A DNA stretch of 64,000 nucleotides, taken from contig NZ_JPOO01000003.1 in the NCBI RefSeq assembly GCF_000733925.1, positions 1,860,001 through 1,924,000 of the forward strand, read 5' to 3'. Below the pieces are notes generated by a model that saw only the letters and a list, made by a program, of their open reading frames with translations, made no database searches and had not been told where the DNA came from. This DNA is from Arenibacter algicola (GTDB lineage: Bacteria > Bacteroidota > Bacteroidia > Flavobacteriales > Flavobacteriaceae). A program made the position numbers and the translations under genes. Position 1 is the first letter of the stretch; each line of letters opens with the position of its first letter. Shown in pieces: positions 37,695-47,064 of the stretch.

Positions 37695-38466
37695 TCTCTT
37701 ATTCCTGGTATTATGCAGCTTCTCCATAACTGTTGCCCAATTTAAAATTCCCGAAAAACCTAAGCTTCAGGAACAAACTAGCGTTTATGATTATATAAAT
37801 TTACTCTCTACCGAACAAAAAACCAGTCTGGAACAAAAGCTTATCCGTTATTCGGACAGCACTTCCACCCAGATCGTAACGGCCATTATCTCCTCTACCC
37901 AAGGAGAAAATATAAACTTTTTAGGTGCCAACTGGGGCCATGCCTGGGGAATTGGTCAGGCCAAAGAGGACAACGGTATTTTAATTTTATTGGCCAGGGA
38001 CGACAGGAAAATTGCCATTAATACAGGCTATGGAATAGAGCCCCTGCTAACAGATGCCCTTTCCAAACGCATTATAGAAACTGTCATTATACCAGAATTC
38101 AAATTGGGCAACTATTACGACGGACTCAACAAAGGGGCGGATGCCATTTTTGATGTGCTCAATGGAGAATTCAAGGAAGAGCGCAGTTTCGACAAAAGCC
38201 CAGGGTTTCCATTTCAGACCTTACTCCCTTTCATTATTTTTATAGTAATCCTCATTATACTTTCCAACAAAGGAAGAAGAGGTGGCGGTAAAGGAGGCAA
38301 CCGAAAGGGCATGGACCTTTGGGACATTATTGTACTCAGCAATATGGGCCGGGGCGGCTATAGATCAGGGTCTTCAGGAGGTGGCTTTGGCAGCGGAGGC
38401 GGTGGTTTCGGAGGAGGCTTCGGCGGTGGCGGCTTTGGTGGCGGTGGCTCCTCTGGGGGATGGTGA
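37675..38466 (+). CDS. TPM-domain membrane protein with Gly-rich tail
   Basis: 263 residues. Signal peptide (to TVAQ), TPM domain about 30-175 (TSVYDYINLLSTEQKTSLEQ, EDNGILILLARDDRKIAINT, GYGIEPLLTDALSKRIIE), one membrane helix near 182-200 (FQTLLPFIIFIVILIILS), and a low-complexity Gly/Ser tail (about 225-263) ending GGGSSGGW. Such tails are typical of YgcG-like TPM proteins. It partners LemA and the preceding soluble TPM protein in one operon. Confidence 0.93.
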   Translation: MKYLKGSLLFLVLCSFSITVAQFKIPEKPKLQEQTSVYDYINLLSTEQKTSLEQKLIRYSDSTSTQIVTAIISSTQGENINFLGANWGHAWGIGQAKEDNGILILLARDDRKIAINTGYGIEPLLTDALSKRIIETVIIPEFKLGNYYDGLNKGADAIFDVLNGEFKEERSFDKSPGFPFQTLLPFIIFIVILIILSNKGRRGGGKGGNRKGMDLWDIIVLSNMGRGGYRSGSSGGGFGSGGGGFGGGFGGGGFGGGGSSGGW

Positions 38467-39068
38467 TTTTTCAATGTTTCAATGTACCAATGTTTCAATG
38501 TACCAATGTACCAATGTACCAATGTTTTAATGTAACAATTGCTTAATTTGAAAATGGGTCGATTTGGCGATTTGAAACACATATAACCACAAAATCCACA
38601 ATCCAGAAACAATTCAAACTAGAGACTAGAAGTAAAAAAAGGCGGAAGTGACCAGTGTCCAAAAGAATGTAACAATGGTTTAATGTGATGATTTGGAAAT
38701 GGAACAATGAATCAATGTAACAATTTACCAATGTAGTAATGTAGCAATGACTTAATTTGAAAATGGGTCGATTTGGCGATTTGAAACACGTAGAACCACA
38801 TAATCTTCAATACAGAAACAATTCAAATTAGAAACTAGAGACTAGAAGTAAAAAAAGGCGGAAGTGGCCCATATCCAAAAGAATGCAACAATGGTTTAAT
38901 GTGATGATTTGGAAATGGAACAATGAATCAATGTACCAATGTACCAATGTACCAATGTTTTAATGTAGCAATGGCTTAATTTGAAAATGGGTCAATTTGG
39001 CGATTTGAAACACCTCGAACCACAAAATCTTCAATACAGAAACCCTTCAAACCAGGTACACCTCAAAA
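38467..39068. repeat. Composite tandem repeat: CAATGTA heptads nested in a ~210-225 bp unit
   Basis: No gene here. Runs of CAATGTAC-type heptads alternate with a longer unit that begins CTTAATTTGAAAATGGGTC. That marker occurs at 38542, 38751 and 38975, giving periods of 209 and 224 bases. Each unit also carries GATTTGGCGATTTGAAACAC, an A-tract with GGCGGAAGTG, and TTTAATGTGATGATTTGGAA. Copies differ by point changes and by heptad number, as expected from slippage. Frames through it encode only low-complexity peptide. It lies between the TPM gene and the end of the outer-membrane protein gene. Confidence 0.85.
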
Positions 39069-39071
39069 ACA

Positions 39072-41834
39072 TTAATTGTAATGACCTCTTCTACCTCCAA
39101 CATCAGGTTTTTTGCCCCCAAACTGATCAAACTTATAGGTAAAGCTTGCCATAAAATATTGCTGCAGCACAGTACCTTGAAAATCCTGAATAAAATCTTC
39201 CCCTGTAGTCCTACGGGTATTTATATTTTGATCTAGCAAGTCATAGGCCAAAACCTTTAAAGTGCCCTTGTCATCCAGCACTTGAAGTCCCAAGCTCATA
39301 TTCCAAAAAAGGGCATCCTTTCTAAATCCTGGACCCACATTGCCATTATAACTATATTTTAAATCATTGCCCCAAATTAAATTTTTGGGCCAATAGGTCG
39401 TAACCCTTAGACTGGCATTCTGGGAGGTGAATTTTATATCCTCAACACTTTCCAAATTATAGGTGGTATTGTTAAAGCCTATACCATATCCGGGTTCAAT
39501 CTCTAACTGTTCCTTATAATTATAGGTAGTTGAAACATAGGGCGTAACATCAAAACTTTTTGCCTTTAATTCCACTCCATTGGTGAAACTTACCTGCCTA
39601 CCATAACTCAATCTTGGCCTTACATTGAATTTAAGGGTATATAGACTGTCTTTCTTTATTTGCTTGGAATACCCTACACCCCCGTATCCGCTATAATTGC
39701 CATCCACATTGGTATAACGGGTAGTCCTTAAAAAATTATCGTCCGTTGTGGAGATAGCAGACACCCTATCCTTTTGGATATCAAATCCGGTATAAAGAAA
39801 AATTCCGGTTCTATCCTTCCAATTATAATTATTGTAATTAAAATCAACGCCATGGTTAATACTCGGCAGTAAATTGGGATTCCCTATTACCACGTTCAAT
39901 GGATCGTTGATATTGGGCACAGGTTGTAATTGATTTACAGATGGCACATTTAGACTGGAGTTATACCTAAGGTAAATACGTTTGTTCTTACCTAAATTAT
40001 ACCTTACTCTAGTCCTGAACAATAAATTCTTATAAGAATTGGAAAAAGAGGTATTCTGAAGAAAGTCTTCATTCTTAAGTTCCGTCATCACATAGGAGGC
40101 ATCGGCCCTAATATTCAATTTTTCTCCATCACTACGCACTCCAAAAGATGGTGACTGTTGAATATTTCCGAAAGTAAAATCAGAACTCAAGGCGGTATTA
40201 AAATCGGTATAACCATTAGTATTGGTATCAAAATCCATTACTTCCTTGGCATTGTCCCTTTGGTCGTTTCTATATTCATAGCCAAATTCCAAAAACAACT
40301 TGCTGGTCAAGGGCTGTCTATATTCCACCTCCAGTTCATAGGAATTTCTTTTATTGTCTATCTCCGAAAGTTGATCCAAGTTTTCTACACTTGGGTCGTC
40401 TCCAAATATCTCCCGGATAGAATTTAGGTTTGTAGTATTTACATTTTCAGAATTGTCATTGGAAAAATTAAAGCTGACCATTTTTCCAATGGTATCCAGC
40501 TTTTTCATAATGCCAAAACGGTTGGAAAAATTTCTTTGATGTCCGTCACTGACCGTTATCCTATCATTTCTGTTGATCAAATCCCCATTTTCATCCGTGG
40601 AAATCCTGTTATTACTATTAACGGAATTGGTCCTATTGATGCTCATGGAAGGCTCAACGGTAACCCGAAGGGTTTCATCCACGTCATAGTCTATATTTGC
40701 CGCCCCTCGGTTGGAATTGGTAGAACCCTCGAAATTGGATACGTTGTCCGTAAAATATCTACTATCGGGCAAGATGTTTTCCCTACTTGTTCTTTGGTCG
40801 TTATAGGAATCGCTATATCCAAAAAAGTAATTGGCATCGATCTTATATTCCCCCTTTTCAGAATTGGCATAACTGGTCCCTACGTTGGATGAAGTGGTTA
40901 TTCCATTACCGAAATTATTGATTAGACCAGATTCCCGGGCTCCCGAATAGCCCCCGCTGGTATTTCCCACCATATCATAGATCTCATCAAAAGAAAATCC
41001 TGAATTGTTAATGTTGTTGGAGCTAGCAATAAAACTTACCCGCTTCTTATCGCTAAAGTAATTGAGCAGTCCGTTTACTTGATATCTTTCATCGGTACCA
41101 TAACCTGCAGCCATTCTTCCCAAATAGCCTTTATTTTTATCCTCCTTTATGGTTAGATTAATGGTCTTATTTTCACCATCCCCGGCTTCCCCCGTAAACT
41201 CCTCGGTTTTGGTTTTGGTATCCATGATCTGGATCTTGCTTATAATGTCTTTGGGTAAGCTTTTGGTTGCTACCTTGGGGTCGTTACTAAAAAAAACCTG
41301 TCCGTTTACCAGTACTTGGTCTACTTCCTTGCCGTTCACGGTAATCTTACCGTCACTATCCACCTCTACCCCGGGCAACTTCTTCAGGACATCCTCTACA
41401 GAGGCATCTGGCTTTGTCTTAAAAGAATCCGCATTGAATTCCAAGGTGTCTTTTTTTATAGTGATCGGCACCCTATCGCCCACAACAAGAACAGCATCCA
41501 ATTCCTGCGCCTGTTCCTCCAATTGCACATTCCCCAAATCTACCTGAGCCCCTAGTTTAACTTTAATATAATGAGGTTTGTACCCATTGTAGGAGAAAAA
41601 TACATTTACCTCCTTGAGACTGGTATCCCCTTCCAGTTCAAACACTCCTTTTTGATCGGATACCGTATAGGAGACCAAAGTACTATCCTTTATAGATTCC
41701 GCATAAACCGTGGAGGCTTCCAATGGTGCCTTGGTCATTGCATCTACAATGGTCCCGCTCAACACAAAATCCTGGGAAAATGAAAGGCTAAAAAATAAAA
41801 TGGAAAATAGAATAGAAAAGTGAAATTTCTTCAT
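39072..41834 (-). CDS. Outer-membrane beta-barrel protein with regulatory-like N-domain
   Basis: 920 residues from the ATG at 41834. Signal peptide (MKKFHFSILFSILFFSLSFS), a carboxypeptidase-D regulatory-like domain (about 22-105: GTIVDAMTKAPLEASTVYAE), a TonB-plug-like segment (about 130-220: KKLPGVEVDSDGKITVNGKE, VLVNGQVFFSND), then a long barrel of the outer-membrane beta-barrel protein family (PF14905 type) ending MASFTYKFDQFGGKKPDVGG. It lacks a SusD partner nearby, so it is unlikely to be a glycan importer; uptake or surface structure is open. Single gene, minus strand. Confidence 0.9.
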   Translation of the reverse strand: MKKFHFSILFSILFFSLSFSQDFVLSGTIVDAMTKAPLEASTVYAESIKDSTLVSYTVSDQKGVFELEGDTSLKEVNVFFSYNGYKPHYIKVKLGAQVDLGNVQLEEQAQELDAVLVVGDRVPITIKKDTLEFNADSFKTKPDASVEDVLKKLPGVEVDSDGKITVNGKEVDQVLVNGQVFFSNDPKVATKSLPKDIISKIQIMDTKTKTEEFTGEAGDGENKTINLTIKEDKNKGYLGRMAAGYGTDERYQVNGLLNYFSDKKRVSFIASSNNINNSGFSFDEIYDMVGNTSGGYSGARESGLINNFGNGITTSSNVGTSYANSEKGEYKIDANYFFGYSDSYNDQRTSRENILPDSRYFTDNVSNFEGSTNSNRGAANIDYDVDETLRVTVEPSMSINRTNSVNSNNRISTDENGDLINRNDRITVSDGHQRNFSNRFGIMKKLDTIGKMVSFNFSNDNSENVNTTNLNSIREIFGDDPSVENLDQLSEIDNKRNSYELEVEYRQPLTSKLFLEFGYEYRNDQRDNAKEVMDFDTNTNGYTDFNTALSSDFTFGNIQQSPSFGVRSDGEKLNIRADASYVMTELKNEDFLQNTSFSNSYKNLLFRTRVRYNLGKNKRIYLRYNSSLNVPSVNQLQPVPNINDPLNVVIGNPNLLPSINHGVDFNYNNYNWKDRTGIFLYTGFDIQKDRVSAISTTDDNFLRTTRYTNVDGNYSGYGGVGYSKQIKKDSLYTLKFNVRPRLSYGRQVSFTNGVELKAKSFDVTPYVSTTYNYKEQLEIEPGYGIGFNNTTYNLESVEDIKFTSQNASLRVTTYWPKNLIWGNDLKYSYNGNVGPGFRKDALFWNMSLGLQVLDDKGTLKVLAYDLLDQNINTRRTTGEDFIQDFQGTVLQQYFMASFTYKFDQFGGKKPDVGGRRGHYN

Positions 41835-42152
41835 TTGGCAATACGGTCTTGGATTTTTGGTTGTATGGTAAGTCCCCAAAAATAACCCTTGACCTACTAC
41901 TGCCCAAATGGTTAACAGAACTTTAAGACCGTAATAAAAAATTCTTGAAACCGATTTTCACTGAGCCAAGCCTTAGGTGCATTTCATGGGTTTCATTTTG
42001 GCCAAATGGACAAAACACCAAATTTTTATATTTCACAGCACCCCGAACAGCCTAAAGAAACAGTTCTGACCCTGCCTGACGAACAGGCAGGCCCGAAACA
42101 AAACCATCGGGGAATTTTAGAAAGAAGAAAAATCCAATTTAAATAAGGATAT
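41835..42152. other. Intergenic with a short REP-like palindrome
   Basis: About 320 bases without a gene. It contains CCTGCCTG (42071-42078), five bases, CAGGCAGG (42084-42091), a palindrome resembling the one inserted in the IS1182 relic at 59924. Otherwise nothing is recognised. Confidence 0.6.
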
Positions 42153-43457
42153 CTATTTCTTTCTCATAAATACCGTAACCGGCACTCCTGTAAAATCGAA
42201 ATTCTCCCTTAATTTATTCTCCAAAAAGCGCTTATACGGCTCCCTTACATACTGCGGAAGATTACAGAAAAAAGCAAACTGTGGATAGGGAGTAGGTAAT
42301 TGGGTGCAGAATTTAATTTTCACATACTTGTCCTTATAGGCGGGCGGTGGGTAGTTTTCTATAATGGGCAACATAATATCGTTCAATTTTCTGGTCACTA
42401 CCTTTTTTTGTCTATTTTCATATACCTGAACCGCGGTTTCAATAGCCTTATAGATACGCTGTTTTGTAAGTACGGAGATAAATAGAATGGGCACATCGGT
42501 AAAAGGGGAAATGGCCTCCTTAATTTTCTGGGTGTATTCCTTAATGGTATTGGTTTCTTTATCCTCGACCAAATCCCATTTGTTCACCAAGATCACAATC
42601 CCCTTATTGTTTCGTTGTGCCAGCCAGAATATATTTTCCACCTGTCCGTCAAAACCACGGGTAGCATCCAACATAAGAATACAGACATCCGAGTGCTCAA
42701 TAGCCCTTACAGACCGCATTACGGAATAAAACTCAAGATCTTCGCGAACTTTCGACTTACGACGGATTCCAGCAGTATCTACCAGATTAAACTCAAAGCC
42801 AAATCTATTGTATTTTGTATCTATACTATCTCTGGTTGTACCGGCAATGTCGGTAACGATATATCTTTCTTCCCCTATAAGGGCATTAATAAATGAGGAT
42901 TTTCCGGCATTTGGCCTTCCAACCACTGCAAAACGCGGCAAGTCGTCCTTCTCCTTTTCCTTTTCCGGCAATACCTTTACCAAATCGTCCAGTAGGTCGC
43001 CCGTTCCACTACCATTTATACTGGCAATGGTATAATATTCACCAAGACCCAAGGAATAGAACTCCACTGCATCTTCCGCTCTTTTGCTGTTATCTACCTT
43101 ATTGACCACCAAGAATACAGGCTTATTTACACGCCTCAACAAATTGGCTACATCCTCATCCATTCCGGTAACCCCAGACTCCACGTCCACCATAAAGATG
43201 ATGGCATCGGCCTCATCAATGGCCAATTCTACCTGCTTATCTATTTCTTTTTCAAAAACATCATCGCTCCCCAGCACATATCCGCCGGTATCGATCAAAG
43301 AAAACTCCACCCCGTTCCAATCACTCTTTCCGTAATGACGATCTCGCGTAACCCCACTCACGGCATCAACAATGGCCTCTCTTCTTTGAATTAATCGATT
43401 GAAAAAGGTTGATTTGCCTACATTAGGTCTTCCTACAATGGCTACTATAGCACTCAT
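42153..43457 (-). CDS. der: Ribosome-assembly GTPase Der (EngA)
   Basis: 434 residues from the ATG at 43457. Two tandem GTPase domains: first P-loop GRPNVGKST (residues about 9-17) with DTGG and NKVD, second P-loop GRPNAGKSS (about 180) with DTAG and NKWD. A C-terminal KH-like domain ends FTGVPVTVFMRKK. Der is needed for maturation of the large ribosomal subunit. Divergent from a small membrane-protein gene. Confidence 0.98.
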   Translation of the reverse strand: MSAIVAIVGRPNVGKSTFFNRLIQRREAIVDAVSGVTRDRHYGKSDWNGVEFSLIDTGGYVLGSDDVFEKEIDKQVELAIDEADAIIFMVDVESGVTGMDEDVANLLRRVNKPVFLVVNKVDNSKRAEDAVEFYSLGLGEYYTIASINGSGTGDLLDDLVKVLPEKEKEKDDLPRFAVVGRPNAGKSSFINALIGEERYIVTDIAGTTRDSIDTKYNRFGFEFNLVDTAGIRRKSKVREDLEFYSVMRSVRAIEHSDVCILMLDATRGFDGQVENIFWLAQRNNKGIVILVNKWDLVEDKETNTIKEYTQKIKEAISPFTDVPILFISVLTKQRIYKAIETAVQVYENRQKKVVTRKLNDIMLPIIENYPPPAYKDKYVKIKFCTQLPTPYPQFAFFCNLPQYVREPYKRFLENKLRENFDFTGVPVTVFMRKK

Positions 43458-43472
43458 ACTTTTAATTTGATG

Positions 43473-43480
43473 CAAAAGTA
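43473..43480 (-). promoter_or_regulatory. Probable der promoter -7 element
   Basis: On the minus strand TACTTTTG matches TAnnTTTG exactly, 15 bases upstream of the der ATG. The -33 region is only T-rich. Confidence 0.45.
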
Positions 43481-43536
43481 CTATTTATATCCGAAGAAAA
43501 AACAGTATCTTTTATCCTAATTATCAGCCGAATAGT

Positions 43537-44034
43537 TTGAAAGCCCTACCCAACGAAATTGTACTTAGACCCAGGTTCCAACTTAACCTAAAAGGTCCGG
43601 CCCAACCCTTTCTACAATTGTTTCAAGAAGCAGACGAGCCCCCTTTTATTGTTAAAATATCCGATCATCATGTTTTTATAAAGTTCAATAGGGCCGAAAC
43701 CCATTTTTGGTCACCACAGTTACAAATCGAGATAGTGGACCAGGAGGACGGTAACAGTACTATTTACGGATTGTTTGGTCCTAACCCCACCTTATGGACC
43801 TTCTTTATGTTTGTCCATTTTGGAGTTGCCACCCTATTTATCATATTTGGGATTTGGGCCTATTCCAATAAAGCCCTGGGCAAAGAAATAGGCCTTCAGA
43901 TGGGGTTAATGGCCTTAATGGTCGTAACCTGGATAGTTCTTTATGTATTTGGTAGGATAGGAAGAAAAAAGGGGAAGCCCCAAATGCATCAATTGCATGA
44001 GTTTATGCTAAGGCATATTCAGGTTCAAAGTTGA
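43537..44034 (+). CDS. Unknown two-helix membrane protein, TTG start likely
   Basis: 165 residues when started at the TTG at 43537. The first in-frame ATG lies deep inside (residue about 91), so TTG or an upstream non-ATG codon must be used if the gene is real. The N-terminal half is soluble and beta-rich (EIVLRPRFQLNLKGPAQPFL). Two membrane helices lie at about 86-109 and 119-139, with a basic KKGKPQMHQLHEFML tail. A TATCTTTT element is 24 bases upstream of the TTG. I know no function; it is divergent from der. Confidence 0.6.
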   Translation: MKALPNEIVLRPRFQLNLKGPAQPFLQLFQEADEPPFIVKISDHHVFIKFNRAETHFWSPQLQIEIVDQEDGNSTIYGLFGPNPTLWTFFMFVHFGVATLFIIFGIWAYSNKALGKEIGLQMGLMALMVVTWIVLYVFGRIGRKKGKPQMHQLHEFMLRHIQVQS

Positions 44035-45270
44035 AAGTTTCAGGTCTAATGGAGTTGGCAGTCGCGGTAGACAGTGGGCAGAAACTGGGTCAAAGTTCCT
44101 AATTCTAGACTCTGGGCTAAGAAATTTGATCCATTATATTCCTATGAAGTTCCTTCCACCGAGAAGGCCTGTCCCGCGATTTAGGCAAGAGGTTAATGTG
44201 GATTCTCCGGCAAATGGCTCTGGAATATAGTCCCCTCCCTAACCCTCCCCCTAAGGGAGGGAACTTGTTGTGAGATATTAAAAATGTTCGTTGTAGGGAT
44301 TTTCATTGATAATCAATTAGCCCCCCAAGCCCATCTATCAGAAGGCAAGTTACCTACAAATTCAAAAAAAGCTCCTTCCCCTACCAAGGGAAGGTGGATT
44401 CTCCGGCAAATGGCTCTGGAATATAGTCCCCTCCCTAACCCTCCCCCTAAGGGAGGGAACTTGTGGCGATTTTTTAAAAATGTTCGTTGCAGGGATTTTC
44501 GTTGATAATCAATTAGCCCCCAAGCCCATCTATCAGAAGGCAAGTTACCTACAAATTCAAAAAAACTCCTTCCCCTATTAGGGGAAGGTGGATTCTCCGG
44601 CAAATGGCTCTGGAATATAGTCCCCTCCCTAACCCTCCCCCTAAGGGAGGGAACTTGTTGTTAGATATTAAAAATGTTCGTTGCGGGATTTTCATTGATA
44701 ATCAATTAGCCCCCCAAGCCCATCTATCTAAAGGCAGGTTCACTACAACTTCAAGAAAAACTCCTTCCCCTATTAGGGGAAGGTGGATTCTCCGGCAAAT
44801 GACGGAGAAGACGGAAGGGGTGCCAGTTAATGGCTCCGAAATATAGTCCCCTCCCTAACCCTCCCCCTAAGGGAGGGAACTTGTTGTGAGTTATTAAAAA
44901 TGTTCGTTGCAGGGATTTTCGTTGATAATCAATTAGCCCCCCAAGCCCATCTATCAGAAGACAAGTTCACTACAACTTCAAAAAAAAGTTCCTTCCCCTA
45001 CCAGGGGAAGGTGGATTCTCCGGCAAATGGCTCTGGAATATAGTCCCCTCCCTAACCCTCCCCCTAAGGGAGGGAACTTGTGGCGACATTTTAAAAATGT
45101 TCGTTGTAAGGTTTTGATCTATCATCTCCTGCCAAATAGGTGTGTCCACCCTCCCGATATGTATAGGGAGCCCCTAAAAAGGGACTCTGTTGAAGTGAAT
45201 ATTACAAAAAATAATCCCCGAGTATACAAGGCAGATACTCAGGGACTACTTTCAATATAGAATTTATCTA
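44035..45270. repeat. 195-bp tandem repeat array (five copies) in a gene-free stretch
   Basis: The marker GTGGATTCTCCGGCAAATGG starts copies at 44394, 44588 and 45011, and variants start at 44198 and 44783. Steps are 196, 194, 195 and 228 bases; the last copy ends near 45110. Each unit holds two hairpins: CCCTCCC...GGGAGGG and CCTTCCCCTA...TAGGGGAAGG. Unit four contains about 33 extra bases near 44802-44835. Frames through the array give the spurious peptide motif PLPNPPPKGGN. A weak hairpin near 45213-45236 lies after the array and before the end of the next gene. Confidence 0.9.
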
Positions 45271-46794
45271 CTATTTTATTTCATAGAACGCTATAGTATT
45301 GGAGACCTCATTAGTCACTACCACCAAGGCATTTCCGGTAGGACTATCTTCCTTGGAAACGGCCAACAAACCTTCCGGAGCAATATCTGAGGCATCAAAA
45401 AGCCAATTCAAATATTCCGGACTGTTGGGGTTGGTGATATCATATACCAAAACTCCGCCAGTGCGCTCCAAACCAACAAACAACAAGGTAGAATTACCCA
45501 CCTTTAAAGTAGTTACAGATTCTGGCTCGGCACCTTTATCATCACTTCTTCCATCGGCTTTGCCCTCGTCGGCATTAAAATAAGCCGGTTTAAGCTCCAA
45601 AGTCTTTCTTCCAATTTCATCCGCACTATCATACACCAAAGCTCCTGAAGTAGACCAGATAGTAAACGATCTGCCACCGTAGGCATAAATTTTATCAAAG
45701 TCACCATCACCGTCGGTATCTCCATTGGCGGTAGTAATTTTTAACCTTCCCAAATTTTCCTCCATTTGCAGATCGGCGGCATTGGGGAAAGCTGTTGGGT
45801 CCAAGATAATATCCCCTACCCTTTCCTCTTCGGAATATCCATCATAATCCCTGGAATCCCCTTCATTGGCAGTAATAATATAATCCATACCATCCAGCTC
45901 GGCAAAAGTAATGGCATCCGGCATATAAAAACCAAGTACCGGCCAATTCTGAAAATTCCCTACTATGCCATCCTTATTACTGGCGTCCATCTTATTTTCC
46001 TCAAAAGAATAATCCTTTACCCCTAGACCAAAAACATTGGTTATGGCCTTATTTTTTAAATCCACTACCGCAATACCATTATTTTCCTGAAGCGTAACAT
46101 AAGCGAACTTACTATCGTCCGAAACCGCCACATATTCTGGCTCCACATCCTGGGCAATACTGGCCGAAGGACCAAATACCCTAAAGTCGCCACCAATTGA
46201 AGCTGCATTAAAAGCAGTGAAAAACATAGTGTTAACTTCATTCTTTTGAACGTCCACCACAGAAATAGACCCCTCCGGATCAACAGAATAATCAGCATTC
46301 GGTTCCCCTTCATTGGCAGATATAATATATTTCCCATCAGGACTAAAAGCAACCATGTCCGGCAATGCCCCTACATTATATGTGTTTACCAAGGCTTGGG
46401 TTTCAGTATGGTAAGTCTGTACGGTACCATTCATCTGCTTATTGGCATTTTCGACAGCCACGGCCAAAAGTCCGTCGTGAACAGCAACACTGTTTGGAGT
46501 TCCGGATAATGTAATTGAAGTTAATTTAACCGAGGACGAAGGAGTTGAAATATCCCAAACGGATACTTCGGACTGCACAGGGTTTACGATAAATAATTTA
46601 TTGGTCTTGGGATCAAAGGTACTGATTTCAGCAAAACCTTCCTCTCCGGCACCGTTGGAAAACCCAGCAATTTTGGCAAAAGTCAGGGTTGATACATCTA
46701 CATCGTCATTACCGCCACCATGGCCGATATGATCTTTAATACAAGAGGTGAACAGCATTCCACCTACGAAAAGGGTTAAAAGTGATTTTTTCAT
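45271..46794 (-). CDS. Choice-of-anchor I family lipoprotein (propeller)
   Basis: 507 residues. Lipobox in GGMLFTSCIKD. The rest is a beta-propeller of the choice-of-anchor I family: GFAEISTFDPKTNKLFIVNP, LPDMVAFSPDGKYIISANEG, PNADYSVDPEGSISVVDVQ, YVAVSDDSKFAYVTLQENNG, and DGMDYIITANEGDSRDYDGY with its acidic residues. These proteins often accompany phosphatases; binding or hydrolytic activity is unproven. Single gene on the minus strand, its end facing the repeat array. Confidence 0.9.
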   Translation of the reverse strand: MKKSLLTLFVGGMLFTSCIKDHIGHGGGNDDVDVSTLTFAKIAGFSNGAGEEGFAEISTFDPKTNKLFIVNPVQSEVSVWDISTPSSSVKLTSITLSGTPNSVAVHDGLLAVAVENANKQMNGTVQTYHTETQALVNTYNVGALPDMVAFSPDGKYIISANEGEPNADYSVDPEGSISVVDVQKNEVNTMFFTAFNAASIGGDFRVFGPSASIAQDVEPEYVAVSDDSKFAYVTLQENNGIAVVDLKNKAITNVFGLGVKDYSFEENKMDASNKDGIVGNFQNWPVLGFYMPDAITFAELDGMDYIITANEGDSRDYDGYSEEERVGDIILDPTAFPNAADLQMEENLGRLKITTANGDTDGDGDFDKIYAYGGRSFTIWSTSGALVYDSADEIGRKTLELKPAYFNADEGKADGRSDDKGAEPESVTTLKVGNSTLLFVGLERTGGVLVYDITNPNSPEYLNWLFDASDIAPEGLLAVSKEDSPTGNALVVVTNEVSNTIAFYEIK

Positions 46795-46963
46795 TTTCTT
46801 TGGTTATTTATTTAAGAACCAAAGATGTAAACCCGCTATGAGCTAAGCGTAAAATAAATAATAACTAATTGTTAAGGATCAGAATTGAAGTTAAAGTTAA
46901 AGTAAACTAAGAGCGGTAAACGAACTTTTGCTTATAGAAATACATTTAACGGAGTATTAATTG

Positions 46964-46975
46964 GGTCTCGACTGC
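46964..46975. repeat. Partial copy of the GGTCTCGACTGC repeat
   Basis: A 12-base fragment of the repeat that flanks the GIY-YIG gene. It lies about 90 bases before the complete upstream copy and probably marks an older, decayed copy. Confidence 0.5.
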
Positions 46976-47064
46976 TTTTGTGGAAGTATTGTTATACGGT
47001 AGCAGATATTTCCCCTCTAAAAGCCCAGTTATAAGGAAATAAACATTAATTTATAGCATTGTCC

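Noticed and set aside
38467..39068. Regular short repeats that might be a CRISPR array
   Set aside because: The heptads are contiguous without unique spacers and the long unit is over 200 bases. No cas gene is in the window.
39072..41834. SusC-type glycan importer
   Set aside because: There is no SusD partner, no sugar enzymes nearby, and the barrel fits the general outer-membrane beta-barrel family better.
44313..44846. Open frames of 73-96 codons on both strands in the 195-bp array
   Set aside because: They simply translate the repeat (PLPNPPPKGGN and similar), differ between copies only by indels, and have no signal or domain.
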